Made by a program: the position numbers and the translations under genes. The notes under the pieces are model-generated. The model had not been told where the DNA came from and did not search any database. It was given only the letters and a program-made list of their open reading frames with translations. Shown here in pieces: positions 9,801 to 19,064 of a DNA stretch of 64,000 nt. The DNA comes from Sulfurimonas sp. HSL3-7 (GTDB lineage: Bacteria; Campylobacterota; Campylobacteria; Campylobacterales; Sulfurimonadaceae). Numbering within the stretch: position 1 is the first letter of the stretch; every line of letters starts with the position of its first letter. The DNA lies in assembly GCF_039645985.1 (NCBI RefSeq), contig NZ_CP147919.1:930001-994000 (forward strand). The letters run 5' to 3'.

Positions 9801-10526
9801 TCAGTTCTCTTTTAAGAAGATCTCTTTTGCACGTTCAAGATCTTCTTTGGTGTCGATGCCGAAGCCGGTACTTGAGACTTTGACCATAGAGATCTTTTTC
9901 CCGTAATAGATAGCGCGCAGCTGTTCGAGTTTTTCAATGTCTTCGATAGGCGCATCGTCCAAAGAACAGAACTCCTTCAGACTCTTTTTCGTAAAACCGT
10001 AGATACCGATATGGCCGAAGTAGGTCGCAGCCCCGCTGCGGTTGTACGGGATCGGTGAGCGGGAGAAATAGATGGCGTTATGCTCGGCATCCATGATGAC
10101 TTTGACAAGGTTCGGATCTTCCGCCGCTTCGGCGTTGACGGCATTGTAGCAGCTGCCCATGACGAAGGAGCGCCCCGACTCTTTGAGGGCCGTGAGCCGC
10201 TCTATCAGTGCGGTAAGAACTTCGCCTTCAATAAAGGGTTCATCGGCCTGAATGTTGATAACCAGTTCGTTGTCATCAAGGTCAAGCAGCTGGGCACATT
10301 CGTTGATGCGGTCCGTCCCGCTTTTATGGGTAGTGGAGGTCAGCATGGCATTGATACCGTGGCTTTTACATACTGCGATGATCTTCTCATCGTCAGCGGC
10401 CACGACCACATCATCAAGGTGCATGACCTGTTTTGCCGTACGGACTACCATCGGTAATCCGCCGATGTCAGCCAGGACTTTATTTGGAAAGCGCGTCGAT
10501 GCCATACGTGCCGGAATAATGATCAT
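9801..10526 (-). CDS. kdsB: 3-deoxy-manno-octulosonate cytidylyltransferase
   Basis: Activates Kdo to CMP-Kdo for lipopolysaccharide inner-core synthesis. Signatures are the opening IIIPARMASTRFPNKVLADI, the ADEPFIEGEVL motif and the typical length (241 residues from this start). I chose the ATG at 10526 rather than the GTG at 10544 because AAGG lies 6 bases before it and family members begin with MIIIPAR. It is divergent from the methyltransferase gene at 10589. Confidence 0.95.
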   Translation of the reverse strand: MIIIPARMASTRFPNKVLADIGGLPMVVRTAKQVMHLDDVVVAADDEKIIAVCKSHGINAMLTSTTHKSGTDRINECAQLLDLDDNELVINIQADEPFIEGEVLTALIERLTALKESGRSFVMGSCYNAVNAEAAEDPNLVKVIMDAEHNAIYFSRSPIPYNRSGAATYFGHIGIYGFTKKSLKEFCSLDDAPIEDIEKLEQLRAIYYGKKISMVKVSSTGFGIDTKEDLERAKEIFLKEN

Positions 10527-10588
10527 AAATTGCCTTGTATTCACCCTTGTAGGGTATAATTTTGCTCATTATATCATGAGGAGAATTA

Positions 10589-11284
10589 ATGCTGTTTTAT
10601 CAGCCTGACAGCGGATATCGTTATAACAGTGACTCTCTTTTTCTGTACGATTTCATCTCCTCGTTTAAGCCGCGCGGCCGTATGCTGGACGTGGGGGCAG
10701 GCAGCGGTGTGGTCGGTCTGCTCGTGGCGCGGGACAACCCTAACGTGCATCTTGAAGCGGTTGAGAAACAGGATGCCTTTGTCTTTCTGGCTACCAAGAA
10801 TGCCGAGGTCAACCAGATACCCTATGTGCTTCATCAAACAGACTTTTTGAAGTTTGAAGATGCGCGGGGTTTTGAGTATATCGTCTCGAACCCGCCTTTC
10901 TATCATGAAGGTGCGTCAAGGAGCGATGACGAGATGATCCATACCGCACGTTACAACATCCATCTTCCGATAGCGGATTTTGTCAACAAAGCGGCGGCAC
11001 TTTTGCGTCCGCAGGGCCATTTTATCTTCTGTTACGATGCCCAGCAGTTCGGGCTTCTCTGTGCCGCTCTGGACAACGCGAAATTAAGAGTTGTTGATGT
11101 ACAATTCGTCCATTCTAAGCGTGACAGAAAAGCCTCTTTAGTGATGGTCCATGCTCGTAAAAACTCAAAATCACTGATGAAGGTCTGGCCGCCTTTTTTT
11201 GCCTTCGAGGGTGACGACTATTCGAAAGAGGCAGCGGCTATCTATTCCAAAGCGAGGACGCATACACTACGATGTCAGATCTAA
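10589..11284 (+). CDS. TrmN6-like class I SAM-dependent methyltransferase
   Basis: 231-residue methyltransferase. The start YQPDSGYRYNSDSLFLYDF, the SAM-binding loop MLDVGAGSGVVGLL and the catalytic NPPF motif (VSNPPFYHEGA) are those of tRNA1(Val) adenine-37 N6-methyltransferase (TrmN6/YfiC) and related N-methyltransferases. The RNA target is inferred from family similarity only. A TATAAT box lies at 10555-10560 and GAGGAG precedes the ATG. It overlaps the following cysteine-cluster gene by 13 bases. Confidence 0.88.
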   Translation: MLFYQPDSGYRYNSDSLFLYDFISSFKPRGRMLDVGAGSGVVGLLVARDNPNVHLEAVEKQDAFVFLATKNAEVNQIPYVLHQTDFLKFEDARGFEYIVSNPPFYHEGASRSDDEMIHTARYNIHLPIADFVNKAAALLRPQGHFIFCYDAQQFGLLCAALDNAKLRVVDVQFVHSKRDRKASLVMVHARKNSKSLMKVWPPFFAFEGDDYSKEAAAIYSKARTHTLRCQI

Positions 11285-11652
11285 TCCGCCAAGAGGGCTT
11301 TGACTTTGCTTTTACACCGTCGGCTTGCGAGAGCTGCGGGGGGCGCTGCTGTACAGGCGAGAGCGGTAATATTTTCGTCTCGCCGGAAGAGATAGCCGCT
11401 CTTGCAAAGCATCTAAAAATGGACGAGGCGCTTTTTCGTTCGACCTATCTCATCAAAAAAGGCTACAAGCTCTCACTCAAAGAGCGTATTGTCGGCATGT
11501 CGCATGACTGTATCTTCTATGACAGAGAGATAGGGGGTTGCGGTGTGTATGAAGCGCGTCCGACTCAGTGCCGAACCTTTCCGTTTTGGAACTATTTCAA
11601 GAACCATCTTGATGAACTCAAACGCGAGTGCCCCGGAATTGTCGATGCATAA
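11272..11652 (+). CDS. YkgJ-family cysteine-cluster protein
   Basis: 126-residue protein with the family's N-terminal CESCGGRCC motif and further cysteines (DCIFYD, GGCGVYEARPTQCRTFPFW), which together probably bind zinc or an iron-sulfur cluster. The biochemical role of the family is not settled. It sits between the methyltransferase and the TPR lipoprotein with overlaps on both sides (13 and 8 bases), a sign of translational coupling. Confidence 0.88.
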   Translation: MSDLIRQEGFDFAFTPSACESCGGRCCTGESGNIFVSPEEIAALAKHLKMDEALFRSTYLIKKGYKLSLKERIVGMSHDCIFYDREIGGCGVYEARPTQCRTFPFWNYFKNHLDELKRECPGIVDA

Positions 11653-12928
11653 ACTGCTTTTTTCCTCATTAGCAGTGCTGATGCTTCTTAGCGGCTGTAC
11701 GACGCATTCACTGCTCGATCCGGAAGCCAAGAAAGAAGAACCTCTCTACATCGATGAGAACACCTTGATACTTTTTGCTCTCGATGCACAGAACCGTGGC
11801 GATGACGCGCAGGCTGTTGGTTATTATGACCTCCTGTATGAAAGAACAAAAAAGGGACTCTACAGAGATCAGGCGATGGGTGCGTTGATCCATGGCCGCT
11901 ACTACGACGACGTTGTTGAACGTGTTTTGTCGATGCGTCAGAACAGTGAAGAGATCTCAGAGCAAGATCAACGCTATTTTATTATTGCTCTTTTGTCCGG
12001 CAACGAGATAGAGAGTGCAAAAGAAGAAGCTCTTACGCTGGTGCAGAAAAGTCCGACAGAAGAGAACTACCTCATATTGGCTGAGGTCTATCTGCTCGAA
12101 AAAGATTATGACAAGACATTGGATGTTTTGGAAAAAGGCTACGGGCTTAACTACTCCGAGCAGATCCTGGACAAGATCGCGCTGCTGATGTACACCAATA
12201 TGAATCGCCGTATGGAAGCCGTAGAACGTCTAGAACAACACATCGAACATTTTGGTTACTCTCTAGCCGTAACAAAACGTTTAGCTGCTCTTTATGGCGA
12301 CCTTCGCAATGAAGAGGGCTTATTGAGGACCTATCCGCACCTCTATGACCTTGACCCGACTGCACAGAATGCCGAAATTGTGATCCAGCTTTACTGGAAT
12401 GCAAAAAAAGTGCCTGAGCTGACAAAGTTTCTCGAGCGTACCGGCAGTAATGACGCACTGCTTTTAAGGATATACTCCGGAGAAAAGCGCTTTTCAGAGG
12501 CCGTTGTGCTTGCCGAAAAGCTCTATGAGGAGACAGGCGAGATCGATTATCTCGGTCAAAAAGCGATCTTTGCCTACGAAGCCGCCAAAAACAAACATGA
12601 CAAGCAGCTTTTGGACAGTGTCATCAGTGATCTTAAAAAGGTGGTCGAGATCAAGGAAGAGGGGTATTATCTTAATTATCTCGGCTACTGCATGATCGAA
12701 TATGACCGTGACATTGAAGCGGGGATGGCCTATGTCAAAAGAGCTTTGGCGATTGAGCCGGATTCGGGTTACTTCATCGATTCGCTTGCCTGGGGTTACT
12801 ATAAACAGGGCGAGTGTGAGAAAGCGTACGAGCTGATGAAGCGTGTGGTCGAGATAATGGGTGATGACGATGAAGAGGTCAAAGCCCATCTTAAAGCAAT
12901 TAAAAAGTGTAAAAAAGGAAAAAAATAG
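11645..12928 (+). CDS. TPR-repeat lipoprotein
   Basis: 427 residues from the ATG at 11645, which begins a clean lipoprotein signal (MHKLLFSSLAVLMLLSGC, Cys18); the frame is open further upstream but that part overlaps the cysteine-cluster gene. The mature chain is a series of degenerate tetratricopeptide helices from about residue 40 to the end, including YYLNYLGYCMIEYDRDIEAGMA and DSLAWGYYKQGECEKAYELM. Such proteins scaffold envelope complexes; the partner is unknown. trpC starts on the base after its stop. Confidence 0.88.
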   Translation: MHKLLFSSLAVLMLLSGCTTHSLLDPEAKKEEPLYIDENTLILFALDAQNRGDDAQAVGYYDLLYERTKKGLYRDQAMGALIHGRYYDDVVERVLSMRQNSEEISEQDQRYFIIALLSGNEIESAKEEALTLVQKSPTEENYLILAEVYLLEKDYDKTLDVLEKGYGLNYSEQILDKIALLMYTNMNRRMEAVERLEQHIEHFGYSLAVTKRLAALYGDLRNEEGLLRTYPHLYDLDPTAQNAEIVIQLYWNAKKVPELTKFLERTGSNDALLLRIYSGEKRFSEAVVLAEKLYEETGEIDYLGQKAIFAYEAAKNKHDKQLLDSVISDLKKVVEIKEEGYYLNYLGYCMIEYDRDIEAGMAYVKRALAIEPDSGYFIDSLAWGYYKQGECEKAYELMKRVVEIMGDDDEEVKAHLKAIKKCKKGKK

Positions 12929-13723
12929 ATGATATTAGATGCGATTATTGCCAAGACAAAAGAGGACCTCGCTATTCGGGAAAAAGAGTTTTCGATGGAG
13001 TGGCTGGGCCGTTCGCTTGCCTTTAATGCCCGTGCGCCGCGCGACGTTATTCCCTATCTGAAGTCGACCGAAGAGGACAAATACCGTATTATCGCCGAGG
13101 TGAAAAAAGCGAGCCCTTCCAAGGGTGTCATCCGTGAAGACTTTGACCCGCTGGCGATCGGACAGGCGTATGAGCGCGGCGGCGCGAGCGCGATCTCGGT
13201 TCTGACGGAGCCGCACTATTTCCAGGGCAGTCTTGAATACCTCGCCGGCCTGCGCCGTTACGTCGGAATCCCGCTGCTTCGCAAAGACTTTATTGTTTCG
13301 GAGTATCAGCTTCTAGAGGCCCTGGTCCATGGTGCCGATTTTGTGCTGCTCATCGCGGCAGCACTATCGCGTAAAGAGCTCAAGCACCTGTTGAACTATA
13401 CGCGTCACCTGGGAATGGAGGCCCTTGTCGAAGTGCATGACAAGTCGGACTTGACCAAGGCGATCTTCGCCGGAGCCGATATCATCGGTATCAACCACCG
13501 CAATCTCCAGACCTTCGAGATGAACATGAACCTCTCCTACGAGCTGATTCCGCTCATTCCAAACAACAAGATCATTGTTGCCGAGAGCGGTATCTATGAA
13601 CATGGCCAGTTGGAAGATCTTCACAAGGCGGGTGTGGACGCCTTCCTTGTAGGCGAATCACTGATGCGCCAGGATGATGTCGAGAGCGCACTTCGTTGTC
13701 TGAAAACCGGTGAATGTGAGTGA
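12929..13723 (+). CDS. trpC: indole-3-glycerol phosphate synthase
   Basis: Cytoplasmic tryptophan-biosynthesis enzyme converting CdRP to indole-3-glycerol phosphate. The 264-residue TIM barrel shows the [18 protein letters not shown] motif, [26 protein letters not shown] and VAESGI, covering the catalytic Lys/Glu positions of the family. It is directly downstream of the TPR lipoprotein, away from other trp genes, and overlaps the next gene by 4 bases (GTGA). Confidence 0.97.
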   Translation: MILDAIIAKTKEDLAIREKEFSMEWLGRSLAFNARAPRDVIPYLKSTEEDKYRIIAEVKKASPSKGVIREDFDPLAIGQAYERGGASAISVLTEPHYFQGSLEYLAGLRRYVGIPLLRKDFIVSEYQLLEALVHGADFVLLIAAALSRKELKHLLNYTRHLGMEALVEVHDKSDLTKAIFAGADIIGINHRNLQTFEMNMNLSYELIPLIPNNKIIVAESGIYEHGQLEDLHKAGVDAFLVGESLMRQDDVESALRCLKTGECE

Positions 13724-14412
13724 AATATTTTTCTCTTCTTGCGTTAACGTTGTTCGTCACAACAGGCTGTTCGTCAACGCCGAAAGAGGAGGCTGCTCCT
13801 AAAAAAGCGCCTAAAAGCAGCGCCACTTCAGCCCGTTTCACTGCAGAAGAGGGGAGAACCTCTTTTAGCGTGCCGACCTATTTCGAAGGCGGTATGGAGG
13901 ATAAAGACCATGACGGCGTCGAAGACAGCAAAGATCAATGCACAGATACCCCGATCGGCGTGCAGGTCGATGAAAAGGGGTGTGCTTTTGATCGTGATAA
14001 AGACGGTGTCAAAGATTATGAAGATGCTTGTCCCGACTCGATGCCGCACGCCAAGGTCAAAGCCGACGGCTGTGCCGACTTTGTCTCGTTTCGCCTCTAC
14101 TATGCGCCGCGGGTCAACGAGATCACGCCCAAATCGATGTTAGTACTCGAGAAGGCGGTCGGCTTTCTGCAGGAGCATCCTGAATACAAGGTCAGGATTA
14201 TCGGTTATACCGAGACTGTCGGTGACGGTAACTACAATATGAAACTCTCCCAAGAACGTGCGGAAGATGTCCTGAAACTCTTTAACCGTAAAGGGATCAA
14301 CTTCAACCGTCTGGAAGCGATCGGAAAAGGTGATAGCGAACTTATTGCCGATAACGCGACGGACGAAGGACGGGAGCTTAACCGTCGCATTGAGGTCGAG
14401 CTTTACCAGTAG
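13720..14412 (+). CDS. OmpA-family lipoprotein with calcium-binding type repeats
   Basis: 230 residues starting at a GTG that overlaps the trpC stop. A lipoprotein signal (lipobox VTTGC, Cys17) is followed by a low-complexity Lys/Ala/Ser linker, two Asp-rich thrombospondin-type-3 repeats ([14 protein letters not shown] and [14 protein letters not shown], about residues 65-105) and a C-terminal OmpA peptidoglycan-binding domain (about 120-228; [16 protein letters not shown]). It should tether the outer membrane to the wall. Confidence 0.92.
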   Translation: MKYFSLLALTLFVTTGCSSTPKEEAAPKKAPKSSATSARFTAEEGRTSFSVPTYFEGGMEDKDHDGVEDSKDQCTDTPIGVQVDEKGCAFDRDKDGVKDYEDACPDSMPHAKVKADGCADFVSFRLYYAPRVNEITPKSMLVLEKAVGFLQEHPEYKVRIIGYTETVGDGNYNMKLSQERAEDVLKLFNRKGINFNRLEAIGKGDSELIADNATDEGRELNRRIEVELYQ

Positions 14413-14517
14413 CAGCGCTACTTTCTGGCCGGCTTTTGCCAGTCGCCCCTCTCTTTTACTATTATATTTTATTCAACCTCTACTAAAGAGCAACAGCATA
14501 TTACGCGCGCATATCGG

Positions 14518-15393
14518 TCAAAACCGTATAGAGACGTAAAAGCTTAGATCGAAGGTCATGTCGTCGGAGAGAAAGTTGTTTCTTCGATAGAGGACATAGG
14601 AAGGTTTTGTCGTCGTTTCGTATTCGCTTTTAGGCAGCCATTCGTGGTAGACCCAGTGAATGAACTTCAGGCTGTCGCCGTGGACCCCTTTTAGGTCGAA
14701 CCGGGCATAGATCCCTTCGGAGATCTTGAACTTCGGAAGCCTGTCGCTCTCTACCTCTTTAGCATTCTTTGGAACGATGCATGCGATATACTGGCACTCA
14801 TCCAGTGGGGTGATAGTGGGGTTGTCATGGAAGAGGGCGATCTCTTCAAAGTCGCCGATCTTCTGGCCCATTGCCCAGGTCTGCAGCTTTTGCCAGGTCT
14901 GCCTGATCGTCGGACCGTAGCCCTTATGGCGGATGTAGTAGCTTTCAATGGCCGGCATCTTAACGATTGTCGGTTGCATGCCGCTGAAGTCGGCTGTTGA
15001 CCGTCCAGCTATCTCCGACTGTTGCAGAATCTGGTTGGAATAGCTCTTGTACCCGCCTCTCCGCCACGCTTTCGGTGTCATTTCGAAACGTTCTTTGAAC
15101 GCCTTGATGAAAGAGGAGTGCGAACTGTAGCCGCAGATGTTCGCGACGTCGGAGATAGTGGAATATTTGTTGGTCAATAAGAGGTTCGAGGCTTTTTGCA
15201 GACGGATGGATTTAATGCTTTCGTAGATATTCTTGCCGAAGGCCTCTTTGAAAATACGGTGCATGTGAAACTTGCTGACGGAGAGGTCGGCACTGAGCTC
15301 TTCGATATCGATATGGGTGTCAATATGGGTGTAGATATAGTACATGATATCATTGGCGATTTTGGTCCGTTTCTGCAGGGTAGCTTTTTTCAT
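14518..15393 (-). CDS. AraC-family regulator with GyrI-like effector domain
   Basis: Two-domain regulator: N-terminal AraC DNA-binding domain with two HTH motifs (about residues 10-105; LSVSKFHMHRIFKEAFG and ISDVANICGYSSHSSFIKAFKERFEMTP) and a C-terminal GyrI/AraC_E_bind domain (about 125-291). This domain order is that of Rob/SoxS-like and BmrR-like multidrug-responsive regulators. I chose the ATG at 15393 (MKKATLQKR), 291 residues, over an upstream start that adds a Cys/Tyr-rich tail. It stands alone, divergent from the biotin carboxylase. Confidence 0.9.
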   Translation of the reverse strand: MKKATLQKRTKIANDIMYYIYTHIDTHIDIEELSADLSVSKFHMHRIFKEAFGKNIYESIKSIRLQKASNLLLTNKYSTISDVANICGYSSHSSFIKAFKERFEMTPKAWRRGGYKSYSNQILQQSEIAGRSTADFSGMQPTIVKMPAIESYYIRHKGYGPTIRQTWQKLQTWAMGQKIGDFEEIALFHDNPTITPLDECQYIACIVPKNAKEVESDRLPKFKISEGIYARFDLKGVHGDSLKFIHWVYHEWLPKSEYETTTKPSYVLYRRNNFLSDDMTFDLSFYVSIRF

Positions 15394-15543
15394 GAGAATA
15401 TTATAGCAATAATAGACTATTTTACAGACAAATATGAAACATATTTCAGGCACATAGCAGTCAAGAGAGTAGCAGTTAAAATGAAGAAATAAATCTTTAA
15501 AAATTCTACAATACTTCCATCATTGCAAAAAGGTGGAAAAGAG

Positions 15544-16995
15544 ATGCAAAAGATCACAAAAATATTGGTCGCCAACAGGGGCGAAATCGCGCTCAGGATC
15601 ATCCGTGCCTGCAGGGAACTTGGGATTAAAAGTGTTGCCATGTTTTCGGAAGTCGATATCGAGGGGATCTGGGTTAGAAAGGCCGACGAGTGCTACCCGA
15701 TTCTTGGCAACCCTATCGAGGCCTACCTCGATTATGAGCGGATCATTTCGCTGGCGCTTAAAGCCGGCTGCGAAGCGATCCACCCGGGGTACGGCTTTCT
15801 ATCGGAGAATGCAGCGTTCGCTGAAGCCTGTGAAGCGAAAGGGCTTGTCTTTATCGGTCCGAAAGCAGAACATATCGCCCTTTTTGGCGATAAAATGGCC
15901 TCCAAGGTGGCGATGAAGGCGGTCGGCGTGCCGGTGCTTGAAGGGACTGACGCGCCGGTCAGCAGCCTGGAAGAGGGGGCAAAAATCTCCAAAGAGATCG
16001 GTTTTCCGGTCATCATCAAAGCGGCCTTCGGCGGCGGAGGAAGGGGTATGCGTATCGTCAGGGCGGCAGAAGAGTTTGATGCGCTCTTCGAGTCAGCGAC
16101 TTCAGAAGCTACAAAGTATTTCGGACGGGGTGAGATGTTCATCGAGAAGTATGTCGAGAACCCGCGCCACATTGAAGTACAGGTCATCGCAGACAAATAC
16201 GGCAAAGTGGTCCATCTCGGTGAGAGGGACTGTTCCATTCAGCGCCGTCATCAGAAGGTGATTGAGATCGCCCCGTCACCGAGACTCAACGATGCGGTCA
16301 GGCAGGCGCTCTTTAGGATGTCGACAAAAGCGATGCTGGAGCTGGGATACGAAAGCGTCGGCACCATTGAGTTCCTTGTGGACGAAGCGGATAACATCTA
16401 CTTCATCGAGATGAACACGCGCGTCCAGGTCGAACATCCGGTGACAGAGCTTATCTCGGGTATCGACATTATCCAGCAGATGATCGAGATCGCCGAGGGG
16501 GATCATCTGCGTTTTCGGCAGGACGAGGTCGTCTTTAGAGGCTATGCCATCGAGTTCCGTATCAATGCAGAGGACCCGAAGAAAAACTTTTTTCCCTCCG
16601 TCGGAAAGATCAGCAACTATATGGCACCGGGCGGACCGGGTGTCAGGCTCGATACCAGTCTCTACGCCGGTTACACGATCCCGGGAAATTACGACTCCAT
16701 GATCGGGAAACTGATCGTCTGGTCACTGGATTGGGAGGGGGCCGTCAACAAGGCAAGGCGGGCATTGGACGAGTTCTATATCGACGGGGTCGTGACCAAT
16801 ATCCCCCTTCACAGGGAAATCACGAGGGATCCGGATTTTATAGAAGGGAGGTTCGACACCGGCTACCTGGATACAAAGCTTCCTCTTTTCAACATGGAGA
16901 CGTTGGACCATATAAAAGAGGAAGAGCGGCGGATGTCAGAGATAAGCGTTCTAATAGAGAGGATCAGAAGCAACAATATAAAGATACGGCATTAA
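15544..16995 (+). CDS. biotin carboxylase subunit, probably pyruvate carboxylase subunit A
   Basis: 483-residue ATP-grasp enzyme that carboxylates protein-bound biotin. Seen are ILVANRGEIALRIIRACRELG, the glycine-rich ATP loop AFGGGGRGMR, HIEVQVIADKYG, RRHQKVIEIAPSP and the catalytic EMNTRVQVEHPVTE. The wording SVAMFSEVDIEG and NPIEAYLDYERI is closer to the stand-alone PycA subunit of Campylobacterota than to their AccC, but this is from memory. The partner biotin/carboxyltransferase subunit is not nearby. The ATG at 15544 has AGGTGG upstream; a TTG at 15523 in frame is less likely. Confidence 0.85.
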   Translation: MQKITKILVANRGEIALRIIRACRELGIKSVAMFSEVDIEGIWVRKADECYPILGNPIEAYLDYERIISLALKAGCEAIHPGYGFLSENAAFAEACEAKGLVFIGPKAEHIALFGDKMASKVAMKAVGVPVLEGTDAPVSSLEEGAKISKEIGFPVIIKAAFGGGGRGMRIVRAAEEFDALFESATSEATKYFGRGEMFIEKYVENPRHIEVQVIADKYGKVVHLGERDCSIQRRHQKVIEIAPSPRLNDAVRQALFRMSTKAMLELGYESVGTIEFLVDEADNIYFIEMNTRVQVEHPVTELISGIDIIQQMIEIAEGDHLRFRQDEVVFRGYAIEFRINAEDPKKNFFPSVGKISNYMAPGGPGVRLDTSLYAGYTIPGNYDSMIGKLIVWSLDWEGAVNKARRALDEFYIDGVVTNIPLHREITRDPDFIEGRFDTGYLDTKLPLFNMETLDHIKEEERRMSEISVLIERIRSNNIKIRH

Positions 16996-17294
16996 GGTTT
17001 TTATATCTTTCTATACATGCAGCAAGCTGGTCGACTCGGAAAGGGAGGCAGCTTACTCCATTCCTTCTTTGACATTGCTCCAATTCGTCTTCACCTCTTT
17101 CTTGGTACACCCGTTAAGTCAGTAAGAATAGGCGTACAACTGTTTCCGCTATTGTCTGATTTGGCGGATAAACAGATATAAAAATGATGCCGGATAACAG
17201 TAGATCTGTGTGTAGGGTATAAAACAGAAATAGGTGTGATTTGTGTGCAGAGCGGCTGGAGATGTGTCTACGCCGCTTCTATCGTTCAGCTCTT
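16996..17294. other. intergenic gap between biotin carboxylase and hpf
   Basis: The two genes converge here. I see no convincing coding frame, RNA gene or strong terminator; a weak 6-bp inverted repeat (AGCGGC / GCCGCT) lies just past the hpf stop. Confidence 0.4.
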
Positions 17295-17852
17295 CTAGTA
17301 GATTCCAAACTTGCCGTCTGTGCGTTTGTAGAGGACTCGGGTGTTGTGGTCGAGATCATCAAAGACAATGAAGTGCTTTTCGCTTCCCTTGAGGATATCG
17401 ATTGCGTCTGCTATCTCTGTCGGTTTGTCAATGTCCATATTGTGGGGAACGACCTCGTCAACCAGACCGAGAGACTCTTTGATCTCGTCTTCCGCGATCT
17501 CGGCACCCTTGAGATCCTCGGGCCGTTCTACTTCTTTAATCCTTTTATCCGTGATCTTGTCATGGTGGCGTCTGAGGGTTTTTTTTGCCCGTTCTATTCC
17601 TAAATCAACTGCGACATAGAGATCTTTGTCCATCTGTTTGACAACAACGCTGTTTTTTCTGGCCATGTTGATGACAAATTCTACGCCAAAACCATTTTTA
17701 TTGTTTCGCCAGTTTTCCTGAGAAGAGACGACAACCCTGACCGAAATGATGTCAAGATTGTACTTTTTCAGCTGCTCAACGGCGTTTTCGATATGGCTTT
17801 TAAGGGCGTCAGTTAGTTCCACCTGCCGACCGGTAATAGTAAGAAAATCCAT
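17295..17852 (-). CDS. hpf: ribosome hibernation promoting factor, long form
   Basis: 185 residues. The N-terminal HPF/RaiA fold (about 1-100; FLTITGRQVELTDALKSHIENAVEQLKKY) binds the decoding centre, and the C-terminal domain (about 130-185; FIVFDDLDHNTRVLYKRTDGKFG) mediates 100S dimer formation in long HPFs. It acts on idle ribosomes in stationary phase. The start MDFLTI at 17852 is fixed by GGAGG 6 bases before it; an ATG 12 bases earlier has no site. Confidence 0.95.
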   Translation of the reverse strand: MDFLTITGRQVELTDALKSHIENAVEQLKKYNLDIISVRVVVSSQENWRNNKNGFGVEFVINMARKNSVVVKQMDKDLYVAVDLGIERAKKTLRRHHDKITDKRIKEVERPEDLKGAEIAEDEIKESLGLVDEVVPHNMDIDKPTEIADAIDILKGSEKHFIVFDDLDHNTRVLYKRTDGKFGIY

Positions 17853-18145
17853 CTTATCCTCCATTTTAACTGTTTGACTATATTTGATTATATCGCATCA
17901 TCGCCTAAATGCAAACTTTGAGTAGATGACGGTTTTCAACACTTCGAATCCAAACCAAAAGTGTGATCCCAAAACAGCAATATTACTTCTGAGATCAAGG
18001 GATGAAAATCTCTCACTGTTCCAAGACTAATAGGTAAGCGAAGTGAAAAAGTATGTTGTATTATATGTTACGCCATTGATACACTTCAGTAGCTGATCTG
18101 CAATATGAACTGTTTAGACTACATCCAAAAATTTAGGGGCATAAC

Positions 18146-18412
18146 ATGTTCATATCGTCAAAAGAGGTTGAGATGATACTGGATCAGGAGCTTTCGGTGC
18201 GCTTGTGTGAATGGATCAGTAGCTATTCGCCTGTTAGTTGCAAAGAAGTGTTCGGTTCTGAAAATGAGATACGTTTTAATATTGACGAGGCGATTGAATT
18301 TGCCAAGATCAAGATGCATCGGGACAGTTTCAAGCGGGAGTTTTTTCCGCACCTTGTAAGGCTGAAACACTGCAAGGTATGCGATACATTCAACACTGCC
18401 CATTCGGCATAA
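18146..18412 (+). CDS. hypothetical protein
   Basis: 88 residues preceded by AGGGG at a plausible distance. The chain is helical and charged, with a CKVCDT motif near the end that could be half a metal site. I do not recognise the family. The 290 bases upstream, back to hpf, hold no other gene. It converges with yqeY across an inverted repeat. Confidence 0.5.
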   Translation: MFISSKEVEMILDQELSVRLCEWISSYSPVSCKEVFGSENEIRFNIDEAIEFAKIKMHRDSFKREFFPHLVRLKHCKVCDTFNTAHSA

Positions 18413-18419
18413 AGTGGCG

Positions 18420-18439
18420 ATCTTCGCCACGGCGAAGAT
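18420..18439. terminator. inverted repeat between convergent genes
   Basis: A perfect 8-bp stem (ATCTTCGC / GCGAAGAT) with a 4-base loop sits between the stops of the 88-residue gene and yqeY. It lacks a T-run, so termination activity is uncertain. Confidence 0.4.
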
Positions 18440-18456
18440 AGATGTGAGTCGAAAGC

Positions 18457-18900
18457 TTAGGAAAGAAGGGCTTTTGCACACTCGTTGATGCGTTTGCCGT
18501 CGGCGATGCCGTTAAGCTCTTTGGAAGCCATTCCCATCACCTTGCCGATGTCTTTCATAGACTCGGCGCCAGCTTTGGAAATGATCTCTTTGAGACGCGT
18601 TTCAAGTTCTGCATCGTCAAGCTGTTTCGGCAGGTAGGCTTCGTAGATGGCGATCTCGGCCATCTCTTTGTCGTATAGGTCGTCACGACCCGCATCTTTG
18701 TACTGGCTTGCCGCGTCCTGGCGCTGCTTGACCTGCTTTTGGATGATCTTGAGAACAGCGGCGTCGTCAAGCTCGATACGTTCATCGACTTCAACCTGTT
18801 TAAAAGCCGAGGTGAGTAGTCTCAGCGCATCGCGGCGTACCGTATCTTTGGCTTTCATCGCCTCTTTAATTTCGTTGTTGATCTGTGTTTTTAGTGACAT
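18457..18900 (-). CDS. GatB/YqeY-domain protein
   Basis: 147-residue, all-helical YqeY-type protein (opening SLKTQINNEIKEAMKAKDTVRRDALRLL split across helices, EAYLPKQL, and the terminal MGMASKELNGIADGKRINE). The domain resembles the tail of GatB and is thought to bind tRNA or partner proteins, but its function is not established. Monocistronic; ends against the convergent 88-residue gene. Confidence 0.9.
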   Translation of the reverse strand: MSLKTQINNEIKEAMKAKDTVRRDALRLLTSAFKQVEVDERIELDDAAVLKIIQKQVKQRQDAASQYKDAGRDDLYDKEMAEIAIYEAYLPKQLDDAELETRLKEIISKAGAESMKDIGKVMGMASKELNGIADGKRINECAKALLS

Positions 18901-19064
18901 GATTTTCCTTGAGTAGAGAGAGTTGTTAGTTTTGTGATGACATTATAGTGAAGTAGAGATTAAGAAGCGCGAAGAATATAGCGCGGTAGAACTGCGCGCG
19001 GGCATCCCGCCGAGGGAAACCCAGCGTTAGCGCAGCGGAGGGAATTATTACGGCGGCGTGTTGA

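Noticed and set aside
17241-17603. A 120-codon plus-strand frame opposite hpf
   Set aside because: Antisense to a well-supported hpf gene, no site upstream.
17980-18060. Text resembling the 3' end of a 23S rRNA gene (…GACTAATAGGTAAGCG…)
   Set aside because: The likeness is short and gapped, no rest of an rRNA gene is near, and I cannot align it here. A search against rRNA models would settle it.
18950-19060. GC-rich stretch with short inverted repeats between yqeY and the SulP gene
   Set aside because: Stems are only about 5 bp and no T-run follows on the right strand; not strong enough for a terminator or repeat element.
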